Below, piece by piece: positions 42,672-52,162 of a stretch of DNA of 64,000 bases. Below the pieces are notes generated by a model that was given only the letters and a program-made list of their open reading frames with translations, had not been told where the DNA came from and searched no databases. Origin of the DNA: Deltaproteobacteria bacterium (GTDB lineage: Bacteria; Lernaellota; Lernaellaia; JACKCT01). The position numbers and the translations under genes were made by a program. Position 1 is the stretch's first letter, and every line of letters begins with the position of its first letter. The stretch lies in assembly GCA_027493875.1 (NCBI GenBank), contig JAOSJX010000012.1, positions 310,001 through 374,000 on the forward strand, given 5' to 3'.

Positions 42672-44218
42672 TCATGCGTCGTACCAGGCCGGCCTCAGCA
42701 TGCCCACGTATTCCGAAAGCGCGACCCGTTCGCGCGTCGAGCGGCGCGGCGCAACGATCCCCAGCACGTAGTCCCACCCGACGCGCAGGCTGACAAGCAG
42801 CCACCACACGTACATGCGCCGGCGGTATCGGTGCGTGGAGAACAGGCCGAAAAAAATCTTCCGCGGGCTCAGCATCGCCTTGTTCATTTCCCAAATCTTA
42901 TAATCCAATTCCTCGCGCGACATGTAGTCGGTGCCCATCACGGGGGTCATCCAGTCGAAGCGCGAAAAATCCGTAATCTCGAGCCAGCCGCGTTCGGTGG
43001 CGTCGCGGAACTGCTGCGTGCCGGGGACCGGCGTCATCGGATGAAACGCCGGATAATCCGGATCGAGCTTCTTGACGTAGCTGACCAGGCGGTCGAGCGT
43101 CTCCGGCGAATCCTCGCGGATGCCCACGATGAACGTCGTCTGCAAAAAAGTTTCGGGTACTTGGCGCGCAAGTGCGGCACGAGATCCGCCGTCTTGGCCG
43201 ATTCGTAGTTGTGCTTCGAAAGACCGCGCAGCTCGTCGTCGTCCGCGCGCTCGACGCCGATGCAGATGTGCGACAGCCCCGCCGCGATCAACTTTTCGAA
43301 AAGCCCCGCCTTTTCGTCGCGGATCAGATAGTCCGCCCGCATGAACCCGAACCAGTTGACGTCCCACCGCCGGCGGATCACCTCCGTCGCGAACGCGTCG
43401 GCCCACTGCGGATTCGTATTCCACGTATCGTCCACGAAGATGAAACATTCCTTGCCGTACTGGCCGATCAGAATGTCCATTTCCTCGATCACCGTCTCCA
43501 TGCCGCGCGTGCGCCACCGCGGATTCAGCTTCTCGTCGGCCGGGTCGCCCGTGCGTTTGGACATTTGCAGCCAGCACGCGCAGTAGTTGCAGTTGTCCGT
43601 GCAGCCGCGGCTGTGGTGGATGGTCACGCCGCCCGGGGAAAACAGATAGCGCGACGCGCCGAACAACTCCATCGGAAGCAGGTCGTACGCGGGAAAAGCC
43701 AGCGTATCGAGGTCGCTGATGAGGGGGCGATGTCCCGTATAACGCACGCCGCCACCCTCCGCGCGAATCGCGAGGCCGGGAACCTCCGCCCAGTCGCGCC
43801 CCGCCTCGATCGCGTCCACGAGATCGCCCAGCGTCGCCTCGCCTTCGCCGCGGACGATCGCGTCCACCGGGTACTTGGACATCGCGTCCTCGCAGTTTTG
43901 CGCGTAGTGGACGCCGCCCGCGACGGTCACGATGGACGGGTCGATCGATTTCGCCAGCGAAAAAACGCGCCCGCACTCGTGTTCGTAAAGCGTTTCGCTG
44001 TCGCCGGCGAGCACCACCTGCGGGCGCATCTCCTTCATCAAACGCTCAAGAGAATTCCAACCCATCTTGATCGGCATGCAGTCGAGCAGCGTGACCTCGT
44101 GCCCGCGCCGGCGGAGTTCCGCGCCGAGGTACACCATGGCTTGCGACAGGAGAAAGTTGTCCTGCTCGTTCATATACGGCCACAGGTATTTGGGCGGACG
44201 GACGTAGAGGACGCGCAT
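42672..44218 (-). CDS. B12-binding-type radical SAM protein (frameshifted)
   Basis: About 515 residues across a shift near 43148. The start MRVLYVRPPKYLWPYMNEQD leads into a cobalamin-binding-type domain (GAELRRRGHEVTLLDCMPI, PQVVLAGDSETLYEHECGR, VDAIVRGEGEATLGDL). The cluster motif is GCTDNCNYC. FIFVDDTWNTNPQWADAFA, GLSHICIGVERADDDELRGL and TFIVGIREDSPETLDRLV follow. The C-terminal part is hydrophobic and aromatic (RRRMYVWWLLVSLRVGWDYVL), which suggests contact with membrane or a lipid substrate. The ATG at 44218 overlaps the stop of the previous radical SAM gene (ATGA). Confidence 0.8.
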
Positions 44219-45652
44219 CAAATCTGTCCGTACACGAGTTGGCGGAAGAGGAGCCGGAATCCGGCGACGAGTTGAGAGAGCTTGACGGAGCGGATGACGA
44301 ACAGATGCCGCCAGATCACCCGCGGGCGCATGAAGAACATCCAGTTCGCGCGTTTATGCAGGCGATCGAGTTCGTGGCCGGTCATGCCTTCCGGAACGAA
44401 GGGCAGCGAATCCGCGTCCGGGTTGAACGTGGACCACTTTTCCCATTCGCTTTTTTAATGCGTCCCTCGGCCAGCAGCGTCTCGTAAAGCTCCGTGCCGG
44501 GGTAGGGCACGGTGATGCCGGAATTTCGCCACGTCGATATCGAGCGACAACGCGAAGTTGATCGTCTCGCGCGTCATCTCGGCGGTTTCACCCGGCAGAC
44601 CCAGCATAAAGAAGCCGGTGATTTCCAGTCCCGCGTTGCGGGCGTATCCGACGCCTTCCCGCACCTTGGCGGCCGTGCACTTTTTATCGACGTTGGCCAG
44701 CAGCATATCGACGCCCGACTCGATGCCGAAGAGAATGCGCTTACACCGCGCCTTTTTCATGGCGCGGCACATTTCCTCGTCGATGACGTCCACGCGCGTT
44801 TCCGACGTCCACCACCAGCGCCCGGGGATCTTCCGCTCCTCGATCGCCTGACAGGTCTCCAGGCCGTGCCGTTTGTGCACCGGAAAAATCGGGTCGACGA
44901 AGCCCACGTGACGGATGCCCCAATCGCGCACCAGCCATTCGACTTCCGCCGCGATGTTGTCCGGCGAGCGCCGCCGCACCTTGTGACCCTGATAGCCCAG
45001 CGCGCAGTATTTGCAATGGAACGGACACCCGCGCGTTGCGAGAAGCGAGAGGCAGGGCGTCGCGACCGTCACGAAGGGCAGAAAGGTGTAAACGTCTTTC
45101 GGAAACAGATCCCACGCCGGATAGGGCAGGCCGTCCAGGTCCGTCGGCGGGTCCGGAACTTTCGTCATGCGGACCGTGCCGTTGTCGAGGTAAGACAGAC
45201 CGGGCACGTCTTCTTCCGCGCCGCCTTTGGTGACGACGTCGATCAACTTGAGAAACGTATGCTCGACTTCCCCGTGAAGCACGGTGTCGCAGACTTTTTT
45301 CACCGACCAACTCTTCGTGAAAGACCGACGCGTGCAGATTGCCGAGAACGATATGGGCGTCCGGGTGCGCCGCACGCAGCGTTTCGCAAAGGTTCATCGT
45401 CGTGCGCGCCGACGGCGTCAGCACACCGACGCCGATGATGTCCGGCCGAAATGCCCGCACCATGTCGGCGACCTGATCGTGGGGCGTCCGTTCGCAGAAA
45501 TTGTCCAGACACAGGACCTCGTGCCCCGCTTGCCGGCAGACGGCCGCGATGTACGCCAGCCCGATCACCGGCATCGCTTCCATAAAATCCTGGTAATCCC
45601 CGAAGCCGGTCGCGATGTCCATTTCCGGATTGATCAAGAAGACGCGTGCCAC
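44218..45652 (-). CDS. B12-binding-type radical SAM protein, tandem paralogue A (frameshifted)
   Basis: About 478 residues across shifts near 45297, 44517 and 44457. It begins at GTG 45652 with upstream AAGGACGG: ARVFLINPEMDIATGFGDYQ, GLAYIAAVCRQAGHEVLCLDNF, PDIIGVGVLTPSARTTMNL, IVLGNLHASVF. The cluster motif is GCPFHCKYC. HVGFVDPIFPVHKRHGLETC, WWWTSETRVDVIDEEMCRAM, KRILFGIESGVDMLL and GFFMLGLPGETAEMTRET follow. The end (WMFFMRPRVIWRHLFVIRSV) matches the protein at 47860 almost motif for motif, so they are duplicates flanking the halogenase-like and SRPBCC genes. Confidence 0.82.
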
Positions 45653-45731
45653 GTGTTGACCGTCCTTGCGTTGGAATGCGTTCGAATTCTCAATTGTAGA
45701 GGAACGGGACCGAATCGAAAAGACGGCCCAA

Positions 45732-47426
45732 TTACCTTTTCGACGGGCATCGGAACGTCACGCGCGGAAAAAAATTGAAGATTTGCCGCCGCACGAGACC
45801 GGGAGGAAACGGGCGCACCGGCCCTCGGCGCTGGACGGGCTTGAAATTACGCAGCCAGCGGTTGGCGACGCGGTGGACCGAGGCGAGGCCGCTCGATCGG
45901 ACCATCATGTCCGACCGCACCAGCAGGTCCACCATACGTGTCGCGCTGACGAGGTAGAGGCCGTTTTCGCGAATGCGTCCCATGCGGCTGGCGAGGAATC
46001 GGAACGAATCGAACTCCCGGATAATGCCGTCCAATTCAGCCAAGGTTTTGTCGTCCGTCCGCTGCTCCGGATCGAGCGCCAGAATGAAGCCGTACACGCG
46101 GTCGATCAGCGTTTGAGTTGCGGTTGCCCCACCGCCCCCATCGCCGCCGCGGCGGCGGAGGTGTAGTCCATGCGCGACAGCTCGAGGCCGTTCAAGATCA
46201 CGGAAAGGCGGTGCAGCACCATCGCGCGGTGCAAAAAGACGTGGGTCGTGAAGGCTGCGTTTACAGCCGTCCACGATCTTGCGGACGTACTTGGCCTCCA
46301 CGCGAAATTTCTCTTCGACCGGCGCGAGAACGTCTGCTCCGATCGACCGGTCCGGCGCGGCGGTGCGAATCACTTCCCCCAAACGCACAATCGCCGTCGT
46401 GGTCAGCGCCATCCCGGCGGAGAGCCACGGATCGATGAATTCCGCCGCGTGCGGAAGCATCATCCAGGCGTCGCCGCACGCTTTTTTCGTGGACCATTGA
46501 AGGCGCGGCATGCGGTAAAAGGGCGTCGTCGCTTCCGCGTTTTCGAACTGCCGCGCAAACGACGGCATCCGCGCGACCGCGTCAAAAAAATTCTCTTCGG
46601 GGGAAACGGATTCGTCGAGCGGCGTCGACGAAACCCATCCGACGCTGGTCAGGCCGTTGTCAAAGGAATGACCCAGAACCAGCCGTCGCGGGAATAGTGA
46701 TGCGCCGTCGCATGGTCGCGCGAAAACGGAAGGCCCTTTCGCGCTTTCAATGTCGGCTCCCAACGCGAGAGATTTTTGAAGTGCGCGAAAACCGACGCGG
46801 AGAACATCGGCACGTCGAGCGAGTCCTCCAGACGCAGGTCCATTTGCCGCGCCAGAAACGACCGTGGTCCCGTTGCGTCCACGACCAGCCGCGCGCTTAC
46901 GATCCGCTCGCTTCCGTCCTTCGAACGAAGCGTCACCGAAGGCGCCCGCGTCCGGCGACGATTCAAAGCCTTCGCATGTCGTATAGGGAAGATAGTCGGC
47001 GCCGTAGGCCACGGCCTCGTCCTTCAGCAACAAATCGAGATCCGGGCGGTAAATGTGGCAATCCGGACCGGTCGGCCACGGCGATGTCTGCATCACGATC
47101 TCTTGGGGATCGTTGGGGTCGACCGGCTGTCCCGGTTCGTGATGAACGAAGTAGAACGAACACTTCGGCCAGGTCGCCACCGGCACTCCGGATCGGAGAA
47201 TCTTCGGATAGCTCGATACCTGGGAGAGCAGCGGAATGTCGTAGCGCCGGCCGAGGTACTCCAACCGGAGATTCTGCTCGGGCGTCGTGCTCTCGCCGAT
47301 CGCAAACCGCGGATGATCCGATGCTTCGACCAAGAGCGTTCGTTGTTTGAGCGCCCGCGCAACGAGCGCGGTGATGCTGCCGCCGTACCCGGAGCCGATA
47401 ATAACGATGTCGTAATCAAACGTCAT
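45732..47426 (-). CDS. Flavin-dependent halogenase-like FAD oxidoreductase (frameshifted)
   Basis: About 565 residues read across at least four shifts (near 46960, 46690, 46265 and 46125, the last two cancelling). The N-terminus YDIVIIGSGYGGSITALVAR is the GxGxxG FAD site, followed by GESTTPEQNLRLEYLGRRYD. Further on are SARLVVDATGPRSFLAR and DGWFWVIPL, which matches the WxWxIP signature of flavin-dependent halogenases, then a glycine/aspartate-rich region and FIDPWLSAGMALTTTAIV. The active-site Lys of true halogenases cannot be located with certainty, so related monooxygenases or geranylgeranyl-reductase-like enzymes are alternatives. Its start overlaps the SRPBCC gene by 11 bp. Confidence 0.7.
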   Translation of the reverse strand: MTFDYDIVIIGSGYGGSITALVARALKQRTLLVEASDHPRFAIGESTTPEQNLRLEYLGRRYDIPLLSQVSSYPKILRSGVPVATWPKCSFYFVHHEPGQPVDPNDPQEIVMQTSPWPTGPDCHIYRPDLDLLLKDEAVAYGADYLPYTTCEGFESSPDAGAFGDASFEGRKRADRKRAAGRGRNGTTVVSGAANGPASGGLARRADVLRVGFRALQKSLALGADIESAKGPSVFARPCDGASLFPRRLVLGHSFDNGLTSVGWVSSTPLDESVSPEENFFDAVARMPSFARQFENAEATTPFYRMPRLQWSTKKACGDAWMMLPHAAEFIDPWLSAGMALTTTAIVRLGEVIRTAAPDRSIGADVLAPVEEKFRVEAKYVRKIVDGCKRSLHDPRLFAPRDGAAPPFRDLERPRAVAHGLHLRRRGGDGGGGATATQTLIDRVYGFILALDPEQRTDDKTLAELDGIIREFDSFRFLASRMGRIRENGLYLVSATRMVDLLVRSDMMVRSSGLASVHRVANRWLRNFKPVQRRGPVRPFPPGLVRRQIFNFFPRVTFRCPSKR

Positions 47427-47853
47427 TGTCCGCCCACTCTTTTTCCGCAAGCGCCGCGAACGGCGCCAGGGACGCCTCCAGCCCCCGGGTCATCCGCCCG
47501 CCGATGAGAAGCCCGTAAAGCGCGGCGCAAGGACCGGTCATCTCGATCCCGAACGTGACGCGCGCGCCGCCGCCGTCCGGCTCGATGACATGCGTAAAAC
47601 GCATCACGCACAATGGCATGGCCATCGAGGCGGTAAACGACCGGTTCGGCGCGGCTTCGGCGATCGTGAATTCCCGACGCGGTCCGGTACGCGGTTTAAC
47701 GACGCCCGTCGTGCCCGTTTCGAAATCGCCGAAAATCTGGCTCCATGAAAGATGCGCGTCGAATTTGTTCCATGCATCGACCTGGGCCAATACCCGCCAC
47801 GCCGCTTCCGGCGGCGTGGCCGTTCGCACCGTGCGTGTTACGGAAAATCCCAT
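47416..47853 (-). CDS. SRPBCC (polyketide cyclase/START-like) family protein
   Basis: The 145-residue protein starts MGFSVTRTVRTATPPEAAWRV, has KFDAHLSWSQIFGDFETGTTG, RTGPRREFTIAEAAPNRSFT and the C-terminal helix GRMTRGLEASLAPFAALAE, the usual SRPBCC strand-helix pattern. Such proteins bind hydrophobic ligands in an internal cavity, and some act as cyclases or lipid carriers. It lies between a radical SAM gene (6 bp away) and the halogenase-like gene (11-bp overlap), so it probably handles a shared hydrophobic intermediate (inference). Confidence 0.8.
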   Translation of the reverse strand: MGFSVTRTVRTATPPEAAWRVLAQVDAWNKFDAHLSWSQIFGDFETGTTGVVKPRTGPRREFTIAEAAPNRSFTASMAMPLCVMRFTHVIEPDGGGARVTFGIEMTGPCAALYGLLIGGRMTRGLEASLAPFAALAEKEWADNDV

Positions 47854-47859
47854 CAGCCC

Positions 47860-49292
47860 TCAGACTTTTCTCTGGAACCACTGCGAGAGAAGAATGCGTG
47901 CGCCGTGATAGAGATGACGCAGACCGATCGACCGCGTCACGAACAGGTGGCGCCAGATCATCGCCGGGCGCATATAAAACCGAAAGGTCGCGCGCCGCTG
48001 CAGGCGCTGAAGCTCGCGGCCGGTCAGTCCCTCGGGAATGAACGGCAACGACTCCGGATCGGCGCTGAACGTTGCGAAACGCATCCAATCGCTCTTTCGA
48101 ATGCGGCCTTCGCGAACAAGAGAATCGTAGAGCTGCGTGCCGGGGAACGGGACGAGAATCGCGAATTTCGCGAAGTCGATGTCGAGCGAGCGGGCGAATT
48201 CGATGGCGTCGCGCGTTTTTTCCGCCGTCTCGCCGGGAAGGCCGATCATGAAAAACCCAGTGATCTCCAGGCCCGCCGCCCGCGCCGCCGCCACGCCGCG
48301 GCGCACGTCTTCGCGTTTATAGTTTTTCTTGACCAGCGCCATCGAGTCTTCGACGCCCGACTCGATGCCGAACAGAATGCGCCGCCCGCGCGCGGCTTTC
48401 ATGGCGCGGCAGATTTCCTCGTCGATGACGTCGATACGTGTTTCAGAGGTCCACCACCAGTCGCCGGGAATCCGGCGCTCGCGAATGGCCTCGCACACCG
48501 CCAGCCCGTGCTTCTTATTGAACGGAAAAATCGGATCGACGAAGCCGACGTGCCGCGCGCCGTGATCGCGGACAAGCCACTCGATCTCGTCGGCGATCGC
48601 CCCGGTTTCCGAACGCGCAGCCGGTTGTCGGCATCGCCTTCCACACAATAGGTGCAGCGGTACGGACACCCGCGCGACCCGAGTACCGCAAGGCAGGGCC
48701 GCGCCACTGTGACGAAAGGCAAAAACGTGTAATGCGACCACGGGAGCAAGTCCCAAGCCGGGCGCGCCAGGGTATCGAGCTCGCGGATTTGCGGCGCCGG
48801 GCCCGTCGTCTTGGCCGCACCGTTCGGTTTCCACGTAATGCCGGGAAGGGACGAGAAATCGCTTTCGGAAGTCAGGCCGTCGACGACCGACGGGAACCGT
48901 TCCTCGCCCTCGCCGTGAACCACAACGTCGCAAATGCCGCGTTCGACCATCTCTTCGGCGAAAACGGACGCGTGGAGGTTGCCGAAGACGATCTTGGCGC
49001 CCGGCCGCTCGCGGCGAAGCCGCGAACAAAACTGTTCGATGCCCTGCGCGACCGGGGTGAGCACCGGAATGCCGATGACATCCGGTTCATAGGCGCCGAT
49101 GAATTGAAGAAGGCCTTCGTCGCCGCGGTTCTCGACGAAATCGTCGATCATCCGGACGTCGTGACCGTGGCGCCGCGCGGCGCCCGCGACGTAGGCCAGC
49201 CCGGTCGGCGGCATCGCTTCGGACAGCGCCTTGTAGTCGCCGAATCCGGCCGCCATATCCATCGACGGATTGATGAGAAGGACGCGCGCCAA
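47860..49292 (-). CDS. B12-binding-type radical SAM protein, tandem paralogue B (frameshifted)
   Basis: About 477 residues across a shift near 48605. The N-terminus ARVLLINPSMDMAAGFGDYK, GLAYVAGAARRHGHDVRMIDDF and IVFGNLHASVFAEEM match paralogue A at 44218. The cluster motif is GCPYRCTYC. HVGFVDPIFPFNKKHGLAVC, WWWTSETRIDVIDEEICRAM, GRRILFGIESGVEDSM and GFFMIGLPGETAEKTRDA follow. The start is TTG at 49292 with AAGGTAGGG upstream. It is the first gene after the leader peptide and terminator described at 49371-49616, so expression may depend on read-through there. Confidence 0.82.
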
Positions 49293-49370
49293 GATTCACC
49301 CTACCTTACGCACAAGCTTTCATACTGACGGCCCTCATGCTTGATGACAAGGCCGCCCGGGGCGCGGGGA

Positions 49371-49400
49371 AATAAAAAATGAAAACGGCGAAAAACGCCG
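49371..49400 (-). terminator. Intrinsic terminator between the 22-codon ORF and the radical SAM gene
   Basis: On the minus strand CGGCG (49400-49396) and CGCCG (49390-49386) enclose TTTTT and are followed by TTTTCATTTTTTATTT. The stem is short (5 bp) but GC-only, with a strong T tract. It lies about 80 bp upstream of the radical SAM start at 49292. Confidence 0.6.
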
Positions 49401-49429
49401 CACGCATCGAACGCACGCGCCCGCAAGGT

Positions 49430-49485
49430 GGCGGATCACCGCTCGCCGCGGCGAGCGCCGAGGCGCGTCGTTTTTTCGGTCCGCC
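49430..49485 (-). other. Large RNA hairpin just after the 22-codon ORF
   Basis: GGCGGA and TCCGCC (plus-strand 49430-49435 and 49480-49485) can pair, continued by CC/GG after a short bulge, and enclose a perfect palindrome GCTCGCCGCGGCGAGC at 49441-49456. In the transcript the structure would begin directly at the ORF stop and end about 30 nt before the terminator stem. It could be a pause structure or part of an attenuator; no alternative antiterminator was worked out. Confidence 0.45.
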
Positions 49486-49486
49486 G

Positions 49487-49555
49487 TTACTCGCTGGTGT
49501 CGGTCGGGCGCGGACGCGGATTGGGGCGCGGCTTAGGAGATGGACGCCACTGCAT
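49487..49555 (-). CDS. 22-residue Pro/Arg-rich peptide (leader peptide or microprotein)
   Basis: The ORF MQWRPSPKPRPNPRPRPTDTSE (given here as MQWRPSPKPR then PNPRPRPTDTSE) has eight Pro and four or five basic residues. It has an AGGAG at 49567-49563, seven bases before the ATG, and a near-consensus promoter about 27 nt further upstream. It is followed at once by a hairpin and then an intrinsic terminator before a 20-kb gene run. That layout is typical of an attenuator leader peptide, where ribosome stalling at Pro-rich codons controls read-through. Other readings are a stand-alone microprotein or a small peptide substrate of the neighbouring radical SAM enzymes. The PRPxPRPRP pattern resembles proline-rich ribosome-binding peptides only in composition. 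No homologue is known to me. Confidence 0.55.
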   Translation of the reverse strand: MQWRPSPKPRPNPRPRPTDTSE

Positions 49556-49588
49556 GGTATGACTCCTGTGTGTGGGCGACATTAAGAA

Positions 49589-49616
49589 ATAATACGTTCA
49601 CCGGGGGCGATGTCAA
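49589..49616 (-). promoter_or_regulatory. Near-consensus sigma-70 promoter for the 22-codon ORF
   Basis: On the minus strand TTGACA (49616-49611, exact consensus) is followed after 16 bp by TATTAT (49594-49589, five of six). Expected transcription start is near 49582, giving a 27-nt leader to the ATG. It is one of the two best promoters in the window. Confidence 0.75.
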
Positions 49617-49648
49617 GCAATTTTCGATCATTCGGCTCCCCTTCCGTA

Positions 49649-50541
49649 CTAAGGCGCCCGGCCGAGGGCCGAATAAACACGGGCATACGACGCGGCGTCA
49701 GGGTTGGATCGGCACGCGCGCTCCGCGGCCAATACGTCGTCGAAATAGTCCGCGTCGGCGAGCCGGTCGTCGTCCAACGCGTGCCAGAATGGGCCTTCGG
49801 CGAAAAAAATGGGACGCCTCGATCCGCGCCTCGCGCAATCCCGAAAGATCGATCAGGTCGCGAAAGCCGGCAAGCGAGAAATAATTTACATAGCGGTCCT
49901 CCGGCACAAGAAGCGGTTCCCCCGCGGCCGCCTGCTCGACCTGCGCGGGTGTGAGATCGGTAACGTGCGTCAGCCCGCCCGGCCGCGCTTCAACGGATAT
50001 GAAAACCATGGCGCCGGGCTTCGCGGTACGCAGCATCAGATCGAGCGCGCGCGCCGGATCGCCGAGATAGCCGATGAACTCCGTCGAGATCAACCCATCG
50101 AACGACGGGCGCGGCGTTTCCTCAAGGACGCTCGAATCCGCCCATCGAAGACGAACGTTTGGAGCGGCCCCGAGGTGCCACGCGCAGGCGTTGAGCGATG
50201 ACCGGCAAGCATCGAAGGCTGTCACGCGGCGCCACGTCGCGGCGGCTGTCGTCGTGAAACGTCCGATGCCGCAACCCGCGTCGAGCAACGAGCCGTTCGA
50301 CAGGGTCAGGAGCGGCGCCGCAAGCTCCGCGTAGATCGCCGTGGACAACCGTTTGAGATGATGAATCGGCGAATCGGGATCGAGAAAATCCATCAGAAGG
50401 CGGTCTTCGCTCCACGCCCGTTCGAGCCCCAGCACGTTGTGAAATCCGGGTTCCCGCTCCAACGCCGCCACGCGCGCCGCGCCGCCCCGCGTAAAGCGCG
50501 CCGACGAAACCTTCGGATTTGAAAGGCGTTTCGGACGTCAT
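49649..50541 (-). CDS. Class I SAM-dependent methyltransferase (frameshifted)
   Basis: About 297 residues across shifts near 50480 and 49805. SAM motif I is GSLLDAGCGIGRFTTTAA, followed by VTAFDACRSSLNACAWHLGA, NVRLRWADSSVLEETP, FDGLISTEFIGYLGDPARALDLMLRTAKPGAMVFISVEA. The corrected end reads FFFAEGPFWHALDDDRLADA and ARVYSALGRAP. The fold is that of small-molecule methyltransferases; the acceptor is unknown. Its ATG overlaps the stop of the upstream propeller gene (ATGA). It may methylate a product of the same pathway. Confidence 0.8.
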
Positions 50542-52133
50542 GGGGTGACGTTTCCCGTGACGCCGCCGCGCGCGTCCAACATCCTGTCCAGATCGATCTC
50601 AAAAACACCGGCGCCTGTCCGCACGACGAGCCGTTCCCAGTTCGGATCGGGATGCGGATATCGCACAATCGGCCCCACCTCCACGGGCGGAAGAAATGTG
50701 TTCGTGTCGGGTTGGAAAATCAACAGGCGCCCGCCGAAATAATCGGAGGCGAAAAGCACGCGCCGTTTTGGGTCAAACGCAAGGTTGCGGACGCCGCGAA
50801 CGGCTTCGACGCGGCCGCCTTCCTTGAGCGTCTCGGTATCCACTTTGACAATTTCGCCCGTGAAGAACGACGCGAGAAATAGAGTGCGGCCGGCGCGGTC
50901 GATCTCCATGAAAAATCCGTACGCGCCGGGGATCAGCGATTCGCGCCGCACCGTCATGTCATCCAGCGATCCTTCGATCACGGACCACCCACGGAATCCC
51001 AAGGCCCCCGCATAGTAGGTACCGCGGTCCGGATCGATGACCACGTCGAAAACCACACGGCCGTTTCCGAGCGGCGGTGACTCCACGGGCGGCGATGAAT
51101 TGTCGAGGTTGAAGCGGGCAACGGCGTCGCCGACATCGCGTGACGCAACGATCACGCGGCGTTTGGCGTCGAGCCTCAGCATGTTGAGCATGCCGCCCGG
51201 GGCCGGTATCTGGCCGAGAAGATGAAACGGATTTAAACCGATCTTATAAAGGCGGCCGAAACTCCCGACGTAGGCCACGTTCAGATACAGCGGATCGACC
51301 GCCGCCATGTCGCCGCCGCGCGTATAAATCCGGACGGCGCTCGAACACGGGCGCCCTGCCCACCGCCGCGTCACCGGAGGAGTAGACGAGAAATTGGTTC
51401 GGATCGTGCGGGCCGAACAGGTGACCGCCGTCGAACGGTGCCGCGAACATATAGTGCGGACCCAGCGTGTCGTAGGAAGGTGACCGGTAGGAATACACGG
51501 TGCGCACGCCCGGCTGCGCGGCGATGCGGTTCTCCAACGCCGGGTATATCCCCTGGTAGCGCGTATAGGTCATGCCGTAGAGAACGATCGCCATCGCAAA
51601 GAACGCCACCGGCAGCGCCCGCAGCAGCGCGTGCGTCTTCGAACGGCGGAACGCGTGTTCGCAAACAAGCGCGAAGGCGACGAATGCCGCCGCGATCGGC
51701 CATCGCGCGCCCGGCGCGTGAAGAGCCGCGAAAATTGCGAAAGGAAGGGCGAGAAGAATCAGCGCGCTGAAAACCCACCGCGCACCGCCGCGTTTCCACG
51801 CCGCATAGCACCCGGCTCCGGCGCCGATCATCAGCCAGGGAACCCACGCGTCCGCCATGGACGCGGCGAAGGCGAGAAAGCCATGTACGCCGCGAGCGCC
51901 GCGTAGTACACCGCCGCGGCGGCATGAATCACCCACGATCGGCGCTCCGCGAGCCGTTCCCGCACCGCGACCATCGCAACCGGAACGGCGATCACGGCCG
52001 GCGTCCACCACGGGTGTTGCCGAAGCACGTGGTTGCCGATTTCGGCAAGCCAGTGCCCCGCGTACACCATCACCACGAGAGCGTGCGCCACGAATCGGTC
52101 GGCGCGTTTGAATCGGCGAACCGCGGGAATCAC
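50538..52133 (-). CDS. Membrane protein with C-terminal beta-propeller-like domain (paralogue 3, frameshifted)
   Basis: About 530 residues across shifts near 51880 and 51335. The N-terminal part has several hydrophobic segments (VVMVYAGHWLAEIG, WWTPAVIAVPVAMVAV, WVFSALILLALPFAIFAAL, RALPVAFFAMAIVLYGM). The outer domain has TRYQGIYPALENRIAAQPGV and HYMFAAPFDGGHLFGPHDPN as in the protein at 39401, plus blade-like repeats (RRVIVASRDVGDAVARFNL, RTLFLASFFTGEIVKVDTET, RVLFASDYFGGRLLIFQPD) and the end VVRTGAGVFEIDLD. The start taken is GTG 52133. It sits 29 bp after a radical SAM gene and overlaps the methyltransferase gene. Confidence 0.62.
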
Positions 52134-52162
52134 GGCGGGGATTGTATCAGGGCGGGCGGCCT

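Noticed and set aside
49379..49585. Plus-strand ORF overlapping the 22-codon peptide
   Set aside because: It runs through the terminator and hairpin and has no promoter or ribosome-binding site; the minus strand explains the region better.
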